This document shows, in pieces, positions 7,086 to 15,925 of a DNA stretch of 31,766 nucleotides. Both the position numbers and the translations under genes were made by a program. The notes under the pieces were generated by a model. That model was not told the DNA's origin. It searched no databases and saw nothing but the letters and a program-made list of their open reading frames with translations. Source of the stretch: an uncultured Massilia sp. (lineage in GTDB: Bacteria; Pseudomonadota; Gammaproteobacteria; Burkholderiales; Burkholderiaceae); contig CAMLMV010000063.1 in assembly GCA_946481275.1 (NCBI GenBank), positions 1 through 31,766 of the forward strand, written 5' to 3'. Position 1 is the first letter of the stretch. Each line of letters starts with the position of its first letter.

Positions 7086-9263
7086 TCAGCCGTGCCAGGG
7101 GGTGTAGTCGATGCCGTTCTGGATGCTGCCGATGACCTGCGCCTGGTTTTCCGGGCTCTCGCTGAAGAACTTGACGATGCCGACGTGCGTCGTGTCGTGG
7201 TTCGCCAGGGCCTTCACCCAGAAGTCGTAGCCGGCCGCGTCCGGCGTGCGGTGCAGCACGTTGGCGTACAGCAGGTTCACGAATTGGGCGTCGGTCGGGT
7301 TGGCGCCGTATTTCTGGATGAATTCCGGCTGCGTATTGATGATGTCCTGCACCATGTCGTCCAGCGTCAGGCCGCGGTCCAGCTGGTAGATCCAGAAACC
7401 CAGGCCTGCCTTTTCCGCCGGGCGGTCGAGGGCGGCCTGGTACAGGCGGAACGCCTGGCCGGCGGAGCCGCTGAGGTCCAGCGCCACGGCGGTGTCGTCG
7501 AATTGCAGGCGCTCGACGTTGATCACGGCATCGTGACCGCCGCTGCCGACCCTGTCCGTCACGCCGAAGCCCCAGGTTTCCTTGGCGACCGTGTAGTTCG
7601 ACCGCGCACCCGTGAAGGTGACCGTGTCGATGCCGTCCAGGCCGTCGATCGCGCCATTGGCCGCGACGGGCGCCAGCTTGTCGTTGGCGGCGGTGCCGGT
7701 CACGTTGGCGCTGCTGTTCACCGTGAAGTTCACGTCGGTCAGAGTACTCTTCGCGTTACCGGCCAGGTCTTCCGACACGGCTCGGATCGTATAGCTGCCG
7801 TTCGGCAGCGGCGACGTGTTGACGCTCCATTTGCCGTCGGCGCCGACGGTCGCGGTGGCCACGTCGATGAAGTCGCCGACGCGCTTCAGGTAGATCGTCG
7901 TGCCGGCCTCGCCGGTGCCGCTGAACGTGCCCTGGTTGCCGTTCTGGCTGAACGCGGCCACCGGGGCCACGGGGGCGTGCGCGTCGATGTTGAACGTGAC
8001 CGTGCTGCTTGCCGCGGACGTATTGCCGGCCGCATCGGTGGCCGTGGCAAAGATGCCGTAGCCCGTGCCGTCGGCGAAGGCTTTCGTCGTTACCAGGCTC
8101 CAGACACCGCTCACGTCGGCCGTGGCCGAGCCGACCAGCGTATTGTCCGTCGCATAGACCTTCACCGTGGCGCCCGCTTCGGCCACGCCGGTCACGGCCG
8201 GATTGCTGCCCGCGGCGTAGCCGTTCGCGTTCTTGGTCACGGCCAGCGCCGGTGCGGCCGGCGGTGTCGTGTCGGCATTGACGACGTCCGCGCTGCTGAC
8301 GGTCTGGTCCGCGAATTGCAGCAGCTCGACCGAATGCAGCGTGTCGACGCCATCGCTGCCGTCCTTGCTCGTCACCTGCAGGTTGCCGCCCGCCAGGGCG
8401 CTGAAGGTGTAGTTGCTACGTACGCCGCGGAATACGGCGGTATCAAGGCCTGCTCCCCCATCGATCATATCGTTACCTCCATCTCCCTCAAGCTTGTCGT
8501 CCACGCCCGTCCCGGTGATGACGTCGGCACTGCTGGTGCCGACGAGGAAGCGGGCGCCCGTCGTCGAATTGATGCCCAGTTTGCCGCGCAGGCCGTCGTC
8601 GCCGTACAGCCACATGAGGGAGGCGATGTCGTCCTGGCGGTAAGTCGTGTACGGGCCGCCGACTTCGGTATAGGACATCAGCGTGTTCGACGTGTTGTCC
8701 TGCGATGCCGGCAGCGTGATGCTGTCTTCGAACGGGTGCTTCAGGCCGAGTGCGTGGCCCAGTTCGTGCAGCAGCGTTTCATAGCCCTGGCCGCCCTGGG
8801 CCAGGTTCGCGTTCTGGTAATTCCATTCGACGTTGTCGAGGTAGACGTAGGCGTCGGCGTCGTAGCTCCTCAGTTGCACGCCTTCGTAGCCGTAGCTGCT
8901 GTGCCAGCTGCACAGGCCCGTCACGTTGCTCGCGACGAGGTTGACGTCGGCAAAATGGATCTGCGCCTTGCTTCCGTCGGATATCTCGACAAAGTTTATG
9001 TGCGTCAACTCTTGAATATATTTCAACGCGGCGCGAACTGCGGCCTGCTGAGAGGCCGAAAAGACTTGCAGCGGTCCAGTGATGTTTTTTGCGGCGTCGC
9101 TAGGGTCTTCGGTTCCGGATGTAATCGAAAATGTGTAATTGATTGTGTTGGTTGGGTTACCGGAGTCGGTAAGAAAATTCCAATCGGGACCGGTATCGAG
9201 CAGGGCATCGATATAGTTCAACCCGGACAGAGGGGTGGTCGTGATGTCGGATACGGTAGCCAT
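7086..9263 (-). CDS. Serralysin-like M10 metalloprotease with Ig-like repeats and DUF4214 C-terminus
   Basis: A 725-residue secreted-type protease. The zinc motif HELGHALGLKH is at residues 166-176 and the Met-turn TLMSY follows at about 194-198, the metzincin layout of serralysins. Residues 240-285 hold one short RTX-like calcium-binding stretch (GDGGNDMIDGGAG), far fewer repeats than in classical serralysins. Two bacterial Ig-like repeats follow (about 335-430 and 430-520), then a second beta-rich segment resembling residues 270-330 (the SNYTF/SNYTV units), and a DUF4214 region (about 605-700). There is no N-terminal signal peptide, which fits type I secretion through a C-terminal signal, but no ABC transporter genes are in the window. 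A plausible promoter lies at 9304-9332; no Shine-Dalgarno is evident at ATG 9263. The first part of the gene is less GC-rich than the rest. Confidence 0.9.
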   Translation of the reverse strand: MATVSDITTTPLSGLNYIDALLDTGPDWNFLTDSGNPTNTINYTFSITSGTEDPSDAAKNITGPLQVFSASQQAAVRAALKYIQELTHINFVEISDGSKAQIHFADVNLVASNVTGLCSWHSSYGYEGVQLRSYDADAYVYLDNVEWNYQNANLAQGGQGYETLLHELGHALGLKHPFEDSITLPASQDNTSNTLMSYTEVGGPYTTYRQDDIASLMWLYGDDGLRGKLGINSTTGARFLVGTSSADVITGTGVDDKLEGDGGNDMIDGGAGLDTAVFRGVRSNYTFSALAGGNLQVTSKDGSDGVDTLHSVELLQFADQTVSSADVVNADTTPPAAPALAVTKNANGYAAGSNPAVTGVAEAGATVKVYATDNTLVGSATADVSGVWSLVTTKAFADGTGYGIFATATDAAGNTSAASSTVTFNIDAHAPVAPVAAFSQNGNQGTFSGTGEAGTTIYLKRVGDFIDVATATVGADGKWSVNTSPLPNGSYTIRAVSEDLAGNAKSTLTDVNFTVNSSANVTGTAANDKLAPVAANGAIDGLDGIDTVTFTGARSNYTVAKETWGFGVTDRVGSGGHDAVINVERLQFDDTAVALDLSGSAGQAFRLYQAALDRPAEKAGLGFWIYQLDRGLTLDDMVQDIINTQPEFIQKYGANPTDAQFVNLLYANVLHRTPDAAGYDFWVKALANHDTTHVGIVKFFSESPENQAQVIGSIQNGIDYTPWHG

Positions 9264-9303
9264 TGGATTAACGATGCTTGCTGCTTGAAAATTGATTCAT
9301 GAA

Positions 9304-9332
9304 AGTATTTCCCGCGCAACAGTTGAAGTCAA
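9304..9332 (-). promoter_or_regulatory. Predicted sigma-70 promoter of the metalloprotease gene
   Basis: On the minus strand TTGACT (9327-9332, 5 of 6 matches) and AATACT (9304-9309, 4 of 6) are 17 bases apart. Transcription would begin near 9297, about 34 bases before the start codon, in a locally AT-rich patch. Confidence 0.5.
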
Positions 9333-9374
9333 ATAAGAATTTCAATCGTGCGCACCCCTTACCTGCGATGGCGC

Positions 9375-11435
9375 TCAGACCTTCGGCGTGGCCAGCAGGG
9401 CTTTCAGGTTGGCGAGGCGTTCCTTGGGCGTCAGCACTTCGTTTTCCTTGGGCGGCGCGTCCCCCACGTCGAGTGCCATTTCCTTGATGAAGCGCGACGG
9501 ATCGCAATGCACGAGCTCGCCCGCGCGCTTGCGCTTCTTGCACCACGTGACGTGCAGGCTGCGCTGGGCGCGCGTGATGCCCACGTACATCAGCCGGCGT
9601 TCTTCCTGGATGCGGGCGGCGATCTTCTCGACGGGGTCGTCCGGATCGCCCTTGTGCGGCAGGATGCCTTCCTCGCAACCGACGAGGTAGACATGCGGAT
9701 ACTCGAGACCCTTCGAGGCGTGCAGGGTCGACATGCGAACGGCGTCCGGCTCTTCGTCCTGGCCCTCGAGCATGGACATCAGCGCCACCATCTGCGTCAG
9801 TTCCAGCAGGTTTTTCTCGTCGCCGTCGCGGTCGCGTCCGCCGCGGCCCCGTTCCTTCAGCCAGTTGAGGAACTCGAGCACGTTCTGCCATTTACCCTGC
9901 GCGGCCCTGTCGTCGAAGTTTTCGTACAGGTAGTGCTCGTAGTTCATCTCCTTCATCATGTCGTCGATGAGCTCGGCGGCGTTATCGCCGCTGCCGGACG
10001 GGCCCGGACGCGTGGCGCGCGATTCCAGTTCGTCGATCCAGTTGCAGAACTCGCGCAGCGGGTACAGCTGGCGTTCCTGCAACAGCGCCTCGATGCCGCC
10101 CTTGCCCGCCGCCTCGAACAGCGAGCAGTTCCACTGGCGCGAGAATTCGCCCAGCTTTTCCAGCGTCGTCATGCCGACGCCGCGCTTGGGCGTGGTGATG
10201 GCGCGGATGAAGGCGGGGTCGTCGTCCTGGTTCGCGATCAGGCGCAGGTAGGCAATGATGTCCTTGATCTCGGCCTTGTCGAAGAAGCTCTGGCCGCCCG
10301 AGATCGTGTACGGGATGCGTTCTTTTCTCAGCGCCTGCTCGATCACGCGGGCCTGGTGGTTGCCGCGGTACAGGATCGCGAAATCGGACCACTTGTTCTT
10401 GCGCTGGAAATGGTCGGCCGAGATCATGATCGCGACCTGGTCGGCTTCCGTCTCGTCGTTCGGCATGCCCAGCACCTTGATGGGCTCGCCCAGGCCGTGC
10501 TCGGACCACAGCGACTTTTCGAACAGCTTCGGGTTGTTGCCGATGACGGCGTTGGCCGCCTGCAGGATGCGCGTCGTGGAGCGGTAGTTCTGCTCCAGCT
10601 TGATCACTTTCAGGTCGGGGAAGTCCGTCTGCAGCGTGCGCAGGTTTTCCACCGACGCGCCGCGCCACGCATAGATCGCCTGGTCGTCGTCGCCCACCGC
10701 CGTGAACATCGGCTTCTTGCCGAGGCCCGTCACCATCAACTTGACCAGTTCGTACTGGCAGGTATTGGTGTCCTGGTACTCGTCCATCAGCAGGTAGCGC
10801 AGGCGCCGCTGCCAGCGGTCGCGGATCGGCTCGTTATTGCGGAACAATTCCACCGGCAGGCGAATGAGGTCGTCGAAGTCGACGGCCTGGTAGGCCTGCA
10901 GGGTCGCGACATAGCTGCGGTAGATGCGGCCGGCCTGGGCTTCGTCCTCATCGCGCGCGTCCCTGATCGCGTCCTCGGGGTCGACGAGGCCGTTCTTCCA
11001 CAGCGAGATGGCGTTCTGGATGCGGCGGATTTCCTGCTTGTCGGTGGTGACGGCCAGATCGGAGACGACGGTGTAGCAGTCGTCGCTGTCCATGATGGAA
11101 AACTTGTCCTTCAGGCCGACGCCGGCCGCTTCCTGGCGCAGGATTTTCACGCCCAGCGAGTGGAACGTGGACACCGTCAGCTGCTTGGCCTGCTTGGGCT
11201 GCTTGAGCAGCTTGGCGATACGCTCCTGCATCTCGAGCGCGGCCTTGTTCGTGAACGTGAGGGCGGCGATCGTGCGCGGATCGTAGCCGCGGTGCTCGAT
11301 CATGTAGGCGATCTTTTGCGTAATGACGCGCGTCTTGCCCGACCCGGCGCCGGCCAGCACCAGGCACGGGCCGTCGAGGTAGAGCACGGCTTCGCTTTGC
11401 GGACCGTTCAGGCCGAAATTCGGGGTGTTGGACAT
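9375..11435 (-). CDS. rep: ATP-dependent DNA helicase, UvrD/Rep family (Rep-like)
   Basis: A 686-residue superfamily 1A 3'-5' DNA helicase. The Walker A motif AGAGSGKT is at residues 28-35, motif II DEYQDTN at 218-224, followed by GDDDQAIYAWRGA, the motif QNYRS, and near the C-terminus the motifs VRMSTLHASKGLEYPHVYLVG and EERRLMYVGITRA. The start GPCLVLAGAGSGKTRVITQKI closely resembles E. coli Rep rather than UvrD, and the length (Rep 673, UvrD 720) agrees. Rep removes proteins ahead of forks and helps restart replication together with PriA, whose gene is nearby. ATG 11435 fits the family start; upstream in-frame ATGs at 11486 and 11546 would add unrelated residues. No strong ribosome site is seen. 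A TACAAT -10 element lies about 28 bases upstream. Confidence 0.93.
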   Translation of the reverse strand: MSNTPNFGLNGPQSEAVLYLDGPCLVLAGAGSGKTRVITQKIAYMIEHRGYDPRTIAALTFTNKAALEMQERIAKLLKQPKQAKQLTVSTFHSLGVKILRQEAAGVGLKDKFSIMDSDDCYTVVSDLAVTTDKQEIRRIQNAISLWKNGLVDPEDAIRDARDEDEAQAGRIYRSYVATLQAYQAVDFDDLIRLPVELFRNNEPIRDRWQRRLRYLLMDEYQDTNTCQYELVKLMVTGLGKKPMFTAVGDDDQAIYAWRGASVENLRTLQTDFPDLKVIKLEQNYRSTTRILQAANAVIGNNPKLFEKSLWSEHGLGEPIKVLGMPNDETEADQVAIMISADHFQRKNKWSDFAILYRGNHQARVIEQALRKERIPYTISGGQSFFDKAEIKDIIAYLRLIANQDDDPAFIRAITTPKRGVGMTTLEKLGEFSRQWNCSLFEAAGKGGIEALLQERQLYPLREFCNWIDELESRATRPGPSGSGDNAAELIDDMMKEMNYEHYLYENFDDRAAQGKWQNVLEFLNWLKERGRGGRDRDGDEKNLLELTQMVALMSMLEGQDEEPDAVRMSTLHASKGLEYPHVYLVGCEEGILPHKGDPDDPVEKIAARIQEERRLMYVGITRAQRSLHVTWCKKRKRAGELVHCDPSRFIKEMALDVGDAPPKENEVLTPKERLANLKALLATPKV

Positions 11436-11456
11436 TGGAAATATTGGAGAGGACAG

Positions 11457-11479
11457 CCCAGCATTGTAGCGAAGCTGGG
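11457..11479 (-). promoter_or_regulatory. Putative rep -10 element inside an inverted repeat
   Basis: Minus-strand TACAAT (11463-11468) is flanked by the arms CCCAGC (11457-11462) and GCTGGG (11474-11479). The spacing to the rep start (about 28 bases) suits a promoter with an overlapping operator. No good -35 is visible, so both calls are tentative. Confidence 0.35.
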
Positions 11480-11615
11480 AGCTCATGCGTAACGTTCGTG
11501 TCGAATCCACGACGCCGCTTGAGTAAACCGCAAGCCGCCACCACATGGGCGTTTTGCGTCAGTCCTGCGCCGCATGCGCTAAGATGGCCCGGGCTGCACC
11601 ACCAAGGGATACAAC

Positions 11616-12101
11616 ATGAAATTTGAACACCTGATCGAGATTAACGACCCGCTGAATCCGCTGGCGGACACCATGACACGCGAACAACTGTGGCGCGGCC
11701 TCGTGCTGCGCGCGGAAGACCCGAAGATGTTCGTGCCGCACCTGGACGAATGCACGATCAGCGACCGCGAAAGCGGCAGCTTCATGCGCCGCCTGCGCTA
11801 TGGCGAGCTCGTCATCGACGACAAGGTGGTCCTGCACCCGCTGCACGAAGTCCGCTACGAAGTGCCGGCGCAGGGAGATATTGCCCAGTCGCTGCTGACC
11901 ATGACCATCGAGGCGCCATCCGAGGGCGTGCTGTGGGTGCGTTTCCTCTACGACGACGGCAATCCGTCGGCGACCGACGAGACGGGCCGCATGTACGAGG
12001 ATTTCAAGAAGTCGGCCTACCAGGAAGCCGACATCGATACGATCAAGATCGTGCGGCAGCTGGCGTCCGAAGGGAAGCTGGACGCGTCGCTGCTCAACTG
12101 A
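11616..12101 (+). CDS. SRPBCC superfamily protein, DUF1857 (AtaL-like)
   Basis: A 161-residue protein with the START/Bet v1-like (SRPBCC) fold of the DUF1857 family: MKFEHLIEINDPLNPLADTMTREQLWRGLVLRAEDP at the N-terminus and GRMYEDFKKSAYQEADIDTIKIVRQLASEGKL at the C-terminal helix. These proteins form a hydrophobic pocket for a small ligand; the ligand is not known. The ribosome site AAGGGA lies seven bases before ATG 11616. It is the only plus-strand gene left of 16158, is divergent from rep and convergent with the dehydrogenase gene, with which it abuts stop to stop. Confidence 0.83.
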   Translation: MKFEHLIEINDPLNPLADTMTREQLWRGLVLRAEDPKMFVPHLDECTISDRESGSFMRRLRYGELVIDDKVVLHPLHEVRYEVPAQGDIAQSLLTMTIEAPSEGVLWVRFLYDDGNPSATDETGRMYEDFKKSAYQEADIDTIKIVRQLASEGKLDASLLN

Positions 12102-13538
12102 TCACGTTCCCGGCTCGACCGAGTCGGGATCGATGTCGCTTTCTCCCTTTGCGAGATTGGCGGCGAGATCCCGCAGGGCCGTGCGCACGCCCTCCTCGAC
12201 CACGGGGTGATAGAACGGCATCTCCAGCATCTGGTCCACCGTCAGGCGCGACTGCACGGCCCAGCCGAGCAGGTGGCCGATGTGTTCGCCGCGCGGCGCG
12301 ATCATCTCGGCGCCGAGGAAGCGTCCCGTACGGTATTCGCCGTACACGCGCAGCATGCCCTTGTTCTGCAACATGACGCGGCTGCGGCCCTGGTTCTCGA
12401 ACGACACCTGCCCCACCGCGAATTTCGACTTGCCCGGCGCGCACAGCGCCTTGTAGCTGGCGCCCAGCGTGACGATGTTCGGCTCCGTGAACGCGGCCGT
12501 CAACGGCACGCGGCGCAGGCCGGGGCGGATATCCGGAAAACGGCCGGCGTTGTCGCCCGCGATCTTGCCGTGGTCGGCCGCTTCCGGCAGCACGGGGCGT
12601 TCCTGGTTCGCGTCGCCCGCGATGAAGATGTGGCTGTTCCCGCACTGCATGGTGCGCGGATCGAAGACCGGCACGCCGCTGTCGTCCAGTGCGATGCCCG
12701 CGTGTTCCAGGCTCAGGTCGTGCACGTTCGGCGTGCGTCCGGCCGCCTGCAGCACATATTGAAACCGTTCCGTGATGGCCTCGTCGTGGCGGCCCGTCGT
12801 CAGCACGACGTCGTCACCGTCCTGTTCCGCTTTCAGGATGCGCGACTGGAAGTGGATGTCGAGTTCCTCGCACAGCACGCGCGACGCCGTCTTGAGCACG
12901 ACGGGATCGGACAACTGCGCCACGCTGCCGCCGCGCGCATACACGCGCGTGCGCACGCCCAGCCGAGACAGGGCCTGGCCGATTTCCAGGCCGATGACGC
13001 CCGTGCCGATCACGGCCACGGAGCGCGGCAGGTCGCTCCAGTAAAACACGTCGTCGCTCGTGATCACGCCCGGGCCCACGTTGTCCAGGGTCGGCAGGCG
13101 CGTGGGGCTGGAGCCGGTGGCGATGACGATGCGGCGGGCGTCGATCTCCGTGTGGTCGTCCACCTGCAGCGTATGCGGATCGACGAAGCGGGCATGGCCG
13201 CGCACCTTGTCCTCATCCGGCATCGCGTCGACGCCTTCGACCACGAAACCGACGAAGCGGTCGCGCTCGCGCCGCACGCGCTCCATCACGGCCACGCCGT
13301 CGATGCGGGTCGTCCCCGGATGGACGCCGAACTGGGGCGCCAGGTGCAGCATGTGGGCGGCCTCGGCGGCCGCGATCAGGAGTTTGCTGGGCATGCAGCC
13401 CACGCGCGCGCACGTGGTGCCGTACACGCCGCGCTCGATCAGCACCGTCCGCGCCCCCTGGGCCTTCGCCGCGCGGTAGGCGACGAGGCCGGCAGTACCG
13501 GCGCCGATCACGGCGACATCGACCTTCAGTTTTTTCAT
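12102..13538 (-). CDS. lpdA: Dihydrolipoyl dehydrogenase (pyridine nucleotide-disulfide oxidoreductase)
   Basis: A 478-residue flavoprotein of the dihydrolipoamide dehydrogenase family. The FAD motif GAGTAG is at residues 12-17, the redox-active disulfide C43-x4-C48 in GTTCARVGCMPSK, the NAD-binding motif GTGVIGLEIGQALSRLG near 180-195, the second FAD motif (FIAGDANQ) near 320, and the catalytic His-Glu pair H444/E449 in FYHPVVEEG. The gene is not next to E1 or E2 genes, so it is an orphan paralogue; it may serve another 2-oxoacid complex or reduce other disulfides. GGAGG lies five bases before ATG 13538. The gap of 72 bases after priA and the shared strand allow a priA-lpd transcript. Confidence 0.87.
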   Translation of the reverse strand: MKKLKVDVAVIGAGTAGLVAYRAAKAQGARTVLIERGVYGTTCARVGCMPSKLLIAAAEAAHMLHLAPQFGVHPGTTRIDGVAVMERVRRERDRFVGFVVEGVDAMPDEDKVRGHARFVDPHTLQVDDHTEIDARRIVIATGSSPTRLPTLDNVGPGVITSDDVFYWSDLPRSVAVIGTGVIGLEIGQALSRLGVRTRVYARGGSVAQLSDPVVLKTASRVLCEELDIHFQSRILKAEQDGDDVVLTTGRHDEAITERFQYVLQAAGRTPNVHDLSLEHAGIALDDSGVPVFDPRTMQCGNSHIFIAGDANQERPVLPEAADHGKIAGDNAGRFPDIRPGLRRVPLTAAFTEPNIVTLGASYKALCAPGKSKFAVGQVSFENQGRSRVMLQNKGMLRVYGEYRTGRFLGAEMIAPRGEHIGHLLGWAVQSRLTVDQMLEMPFYHPVVEEGVRTALRDLAANLAKGESDIDPDSVEPGT

Positions 13539-13610
13539 CAGACCTCCGGGAAGTTCACGAGCGTGACGATACGCTTTTTTGAAGAACTCGGCTTGGAGGT
13601 GCGTGTTTTT

Positions 13611-15617
13611 TCAGATATCGAGAGGATCCACCTCGAGCGACCAGCGCACCCGCGACTTCATCGCCCGCAGCGCATCGACCCACTCGTTGAGAAACGCCTG
13701 CAATGCGGGACGCGAATTCGATTCGACGAGGAGCTGCGCCCGGTCCACGTTGTGCACGCGGGTCATCGTCATCGGGATCGGCTCGTTGATGACGACCGTG
13801 TCCGACGGCACCGCGTCGCGCGCCGCCTCGAGGAATTCGATCGCCGTCGCCAGCTCGGGCGCCTCGGCCCGCAGCAGCGCCTGGTACATGTACGGCGGCA
13901 GCGCGGCCTGGTGGCGTTCTTCCAGCAGGCTGCCGGCAAAGCGGTCGTAGTCGTGCCGCATCACGGCGCCGTAGAGCGGATGCTGGCAGTAGCGCGACTG
14001 GATCAGCACCTCCGATTCCAATCCGGCGCGGCCGGCGCGGCCCGCCACCTGCATCAGCTGCGCGAACAGTCTCTCGCTGGCACGGTAGTCCTGCGAGAAC
14101 AAGGCGGTATCGGGATTGAGCACGCCGACGAGCGTCAGCTTTTTGAAATCGTGGCCCTTCGCGACCATCTGCGTGCCGATCAGGATGTCGACGTCGCCCC
14201 GGTGCACCGTGTCGAACGCTTCCTGCGCGCTGCCCTTGCGGCGCGTGGAATCGGCGTCGATGCGCAGGATGCGCGCGTCGGGGAACAGTGCCTGCAAGCC
14301 CTCTTCGATGCGCTGCGTGCCGCGGCCCAGCGGCTGCAAATCGATGTTGCCGCACGTCGGGCACGCATGCGGGATGCGCAACTCGAGCGAGCAGTGGTGG
14401 CAGCGGAGCCGCCGCTCCGGCCGGTGCAGGACCATGAACGCGGTGCAGCGCGTGCAGTTGCTGATCCAGCCGCACGCCTCGCAACACAGCACGGGCGCAT
14501 AGCCGCGCCGGTTCAGGAACAGCAGCGACTGTTCTCCCCGTTCCATGCGCAGGCGCAGCGCCTGCATCAGGGTCGACGTGAGGCCTTCCTTCGGCTTGTC
14601 GCGCTCCATGTCGATGAGTTTCACGCGCGGGAGCACGGCGTCGCGTACGGCGCGCTCGCGCAGTTCGAGCCTGCGGTAGCGGCCCGTCTGCGCGTGGTGC
14701 CAGCTTTCCAGCGACGGCGTCGCGGAGCCGAGCACGATGGGGATGCCGAGCTGGCGTGCGCGCCATACGGCCAGGTCGCGCGCGGAATAGCGCAGGCCTT
14801 CCTGCTGCTTGTACGACGGGTCGTGTTCCTCGTCGATGAAGATCATTTTCAGATTCGGCAGCGAGGCGAGGATCGCCAGCCGCGTGCCCAGCACGATGCG
14901 CGCGCGGCCCGTGTGCGCGGCCAGCCAGTGCAGCATCCGCTCGCCTTCCGACAGGCTGCTGTGCAGGGTCGCCAGCATCACGCCGGGGAAGCGTGCGCGG
15001 ATGTTCGCTTCCAGCTGCGGCGTCAGGTTGATCTCGGGGACCAGGATCAGGATCTGCGCATCCTGGTCGCGCGCGAGCACCTGCGCGCAGGCCTGCAGGT
15101 AGACCTCGGTCTTGCCGCTGCCCGTGACGCCGTACAGCAGCATCGGACTGAATCCTTGCGCGCCGCCGATGGCGTCCGCCGCCTGCCGCTGGGCGGCGTT
15201 CAGGACAGGCATATCGGCCGGCGTGGGATCGTGGGCGTCTTCGACCTTGTTCAGTTTTTTCAGCGCACGGTCCAGCGCCACCGTCGTCGACAGGCGCAGG
15301 TTCTTCGGCAGGCCCGGCATCGCCACCTCGCCCAGCGGCCGGTGGTAATAGGCGGCGGCGAAGCGTGCCAGCGCGATCCACCGCTCCGGCAGCGGAGACA
15401 ACTGGCTGCGCACGGCGAGCGCATCCTTCAGCTTGTCGGCCGGGACGTCCGTCTCGTGCTTGACCGCGACGATCAGCCCGACCGCCTCGCGCCGCCCGAA
15501 GTTCACGAGCGCCAGTTGCCCGACTTCCGGCTCGCTACCGGGTTCGCATGCCCAGCGGTAGTCGAACAGGCTGTCGAGCGGCGTGTCGAGCGCGATTTGC
15601 AGGATGCAGTGGGACAA
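13611..15617 (-). CDS. priA: Primosomal protein N' (replication restart helicase PriA)
   Basis: A 668-residue superfamily 2 DNA helicase that reloads the replisome at stalled forks. The N-terminal 3'-DNA-binding region (about 1-100) is followed by Walker A GVTGSGKT at 163-170, DEEH at 262-265, and a zinc-binding insertion with cysteines at 378, 379, 382, 388, 391, 406, 409, 419 and 422, then the helicase C lobe (GTQMVAKGHDF, QVAGRAGR). The start codon is TTG at 15617: there is no ATG at the family N-terminus, the residues after it (SHCILQIALDTPLDSLFDY) align with PriA, and AAGG lies seven bases upstream. Three DnaA-box-like repeats sit 22-52 bases before the start, so DnaA may control this gene. 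Confidence 0.95.
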   Translation of the reverse strand: MSHCILQIALDTPLDSLFDYRWACEPGSEPEVGQLALVNFGRREAVGLIVAVKHETDVPADKLKDALAVRSQLSPLPERWIALARFAAAYYHRPLGEVAMPGLPKNLRLSTTVALDRALKKLNKVEDAHDPTPADMPVLNAAQRQAADAIGGAQGFSPMLLYGVTGSGKTEVYLQACAQVLARDQDAQILILVPEINLTPQLEANIRARFPGVMLATLHSSLSEGERMLHWLAAHTGRARIVLGTRLAILASLPNLKMIFIDEEHDPSYKQQEGLRYSARDLAVWRARQLGIPIVLGSATPSLESWHHAQTGRYRRLELRERAVRDAVLPRVKLIDMERDKPKEGLTSTLMQALRLRMERGEQSLLFLNRRGYAPVLCCEACGWISNCTRCTAFMVLHRPERRLRCHHCSLELRIPHACPTCGNIDLQPLGRGTQRIEEGLQALFPDARILRIDADSTRRKGSAQEAFDTVHRGDVDILIGTQMVAKGHDFKKLTLVGVLNPDTALFSQDYRASERLFAQLMQVAGRAGRAGLESEVLIQSRYCQHPLYGAVMRHDYDRFAGSLLEERHQAALPPYMYQALLRAEAPELATAIEFLEAARDAVPSDTVVINEPIPMTMTRVHNVDRAQLLVESNSRPALQAFLNEWVDALRAMKSRVRWSLEVDPLDI

Positions 15618-15638
15618 TCCGGTACCTTGTCGAGAAGC

Positions 15639-15669
15639 TGTGGAAAACTGTGGAAAACTTTGTGGAAAA
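15639..15669 (-). repeat. Three tandem DnaA-box-like repeats upstream of priA
   Basis: TTTTCCACA occurs three times in the same orientation on the minus strand, at 15639-15647, 15649-15657 and 15661-15669, spaced 10 and 12 bases, close to one helical turn. Each copy fits TTWTNCACA. The array lies 22 bases before the priA start codon. Confidence 0.7.
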
Positions 15670-15712
15670 TGGAAAAGTTGACCGTGGAGAAGGTTTACGC
15701 TAGCTCAAAACG

Positions 15713-15780
15713 TTAGGAAATTCTCTATATGCATTCTGAAAATTTCCATATAAATTCAATGACTTACGATTTTCAGCTTT
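15713..15780. other. AT-rich segment, candidate DNA unwinding element
   Basis: Positions 15721-15780 contain only 16 G+C in 60 bases, in a strongly GC-rich genome. It sits between the triple DnaA-box array and the single box at 15815, the place expected for an unwinding element in a DnaA-driven origin. Confidence 0.45.
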
Positions 15781-15925
15781 GAACCCACGAAATATCCCAT
15801 CGCTCGAACGCTTCTGTGCATAACTGTGCATTTCCGGGTGAAAAACTTAAGCGCAGTGCAGCATAATCTTGATACAACACTTGAAGAAAATCCGTAAACC
15901 ACGGTAAACCAAGCACTTTTCCGGA

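Noticed and set aside
8440..8520. Possible frameshift or repeat decay in the RTX part of the metalloprotease gene
   Set aside because: The frame is continuous and the sequence on both sides is coherent; the change in composition reflects the glycine-rich calcium-binding repeat.
9348..11492. Long plus-strand open frame antisense to the rep helicase gene
   Set aside because: Low-complexity translation with no family motif; the minus strand encodes a complete UvrD/Rep helicase.
15639..15669. The TGTGGAAAA repeats as a CRISPR or phage-type array
   Set aside because: The units are only 9 bases, with 1-3 base spacers, and match the DnaA consensus, so a short binding-site array is the better reading.
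12207..15716. A very long plus-strand open frame of over 1100 codons antisense to lpdA and priA
   Set aside because: It is the reverse reading of two genes with complete catalytic motifs; its product is Arg/His/Val-rich without recognisable motifs, typical of antisense frames in GC-rich DNA.
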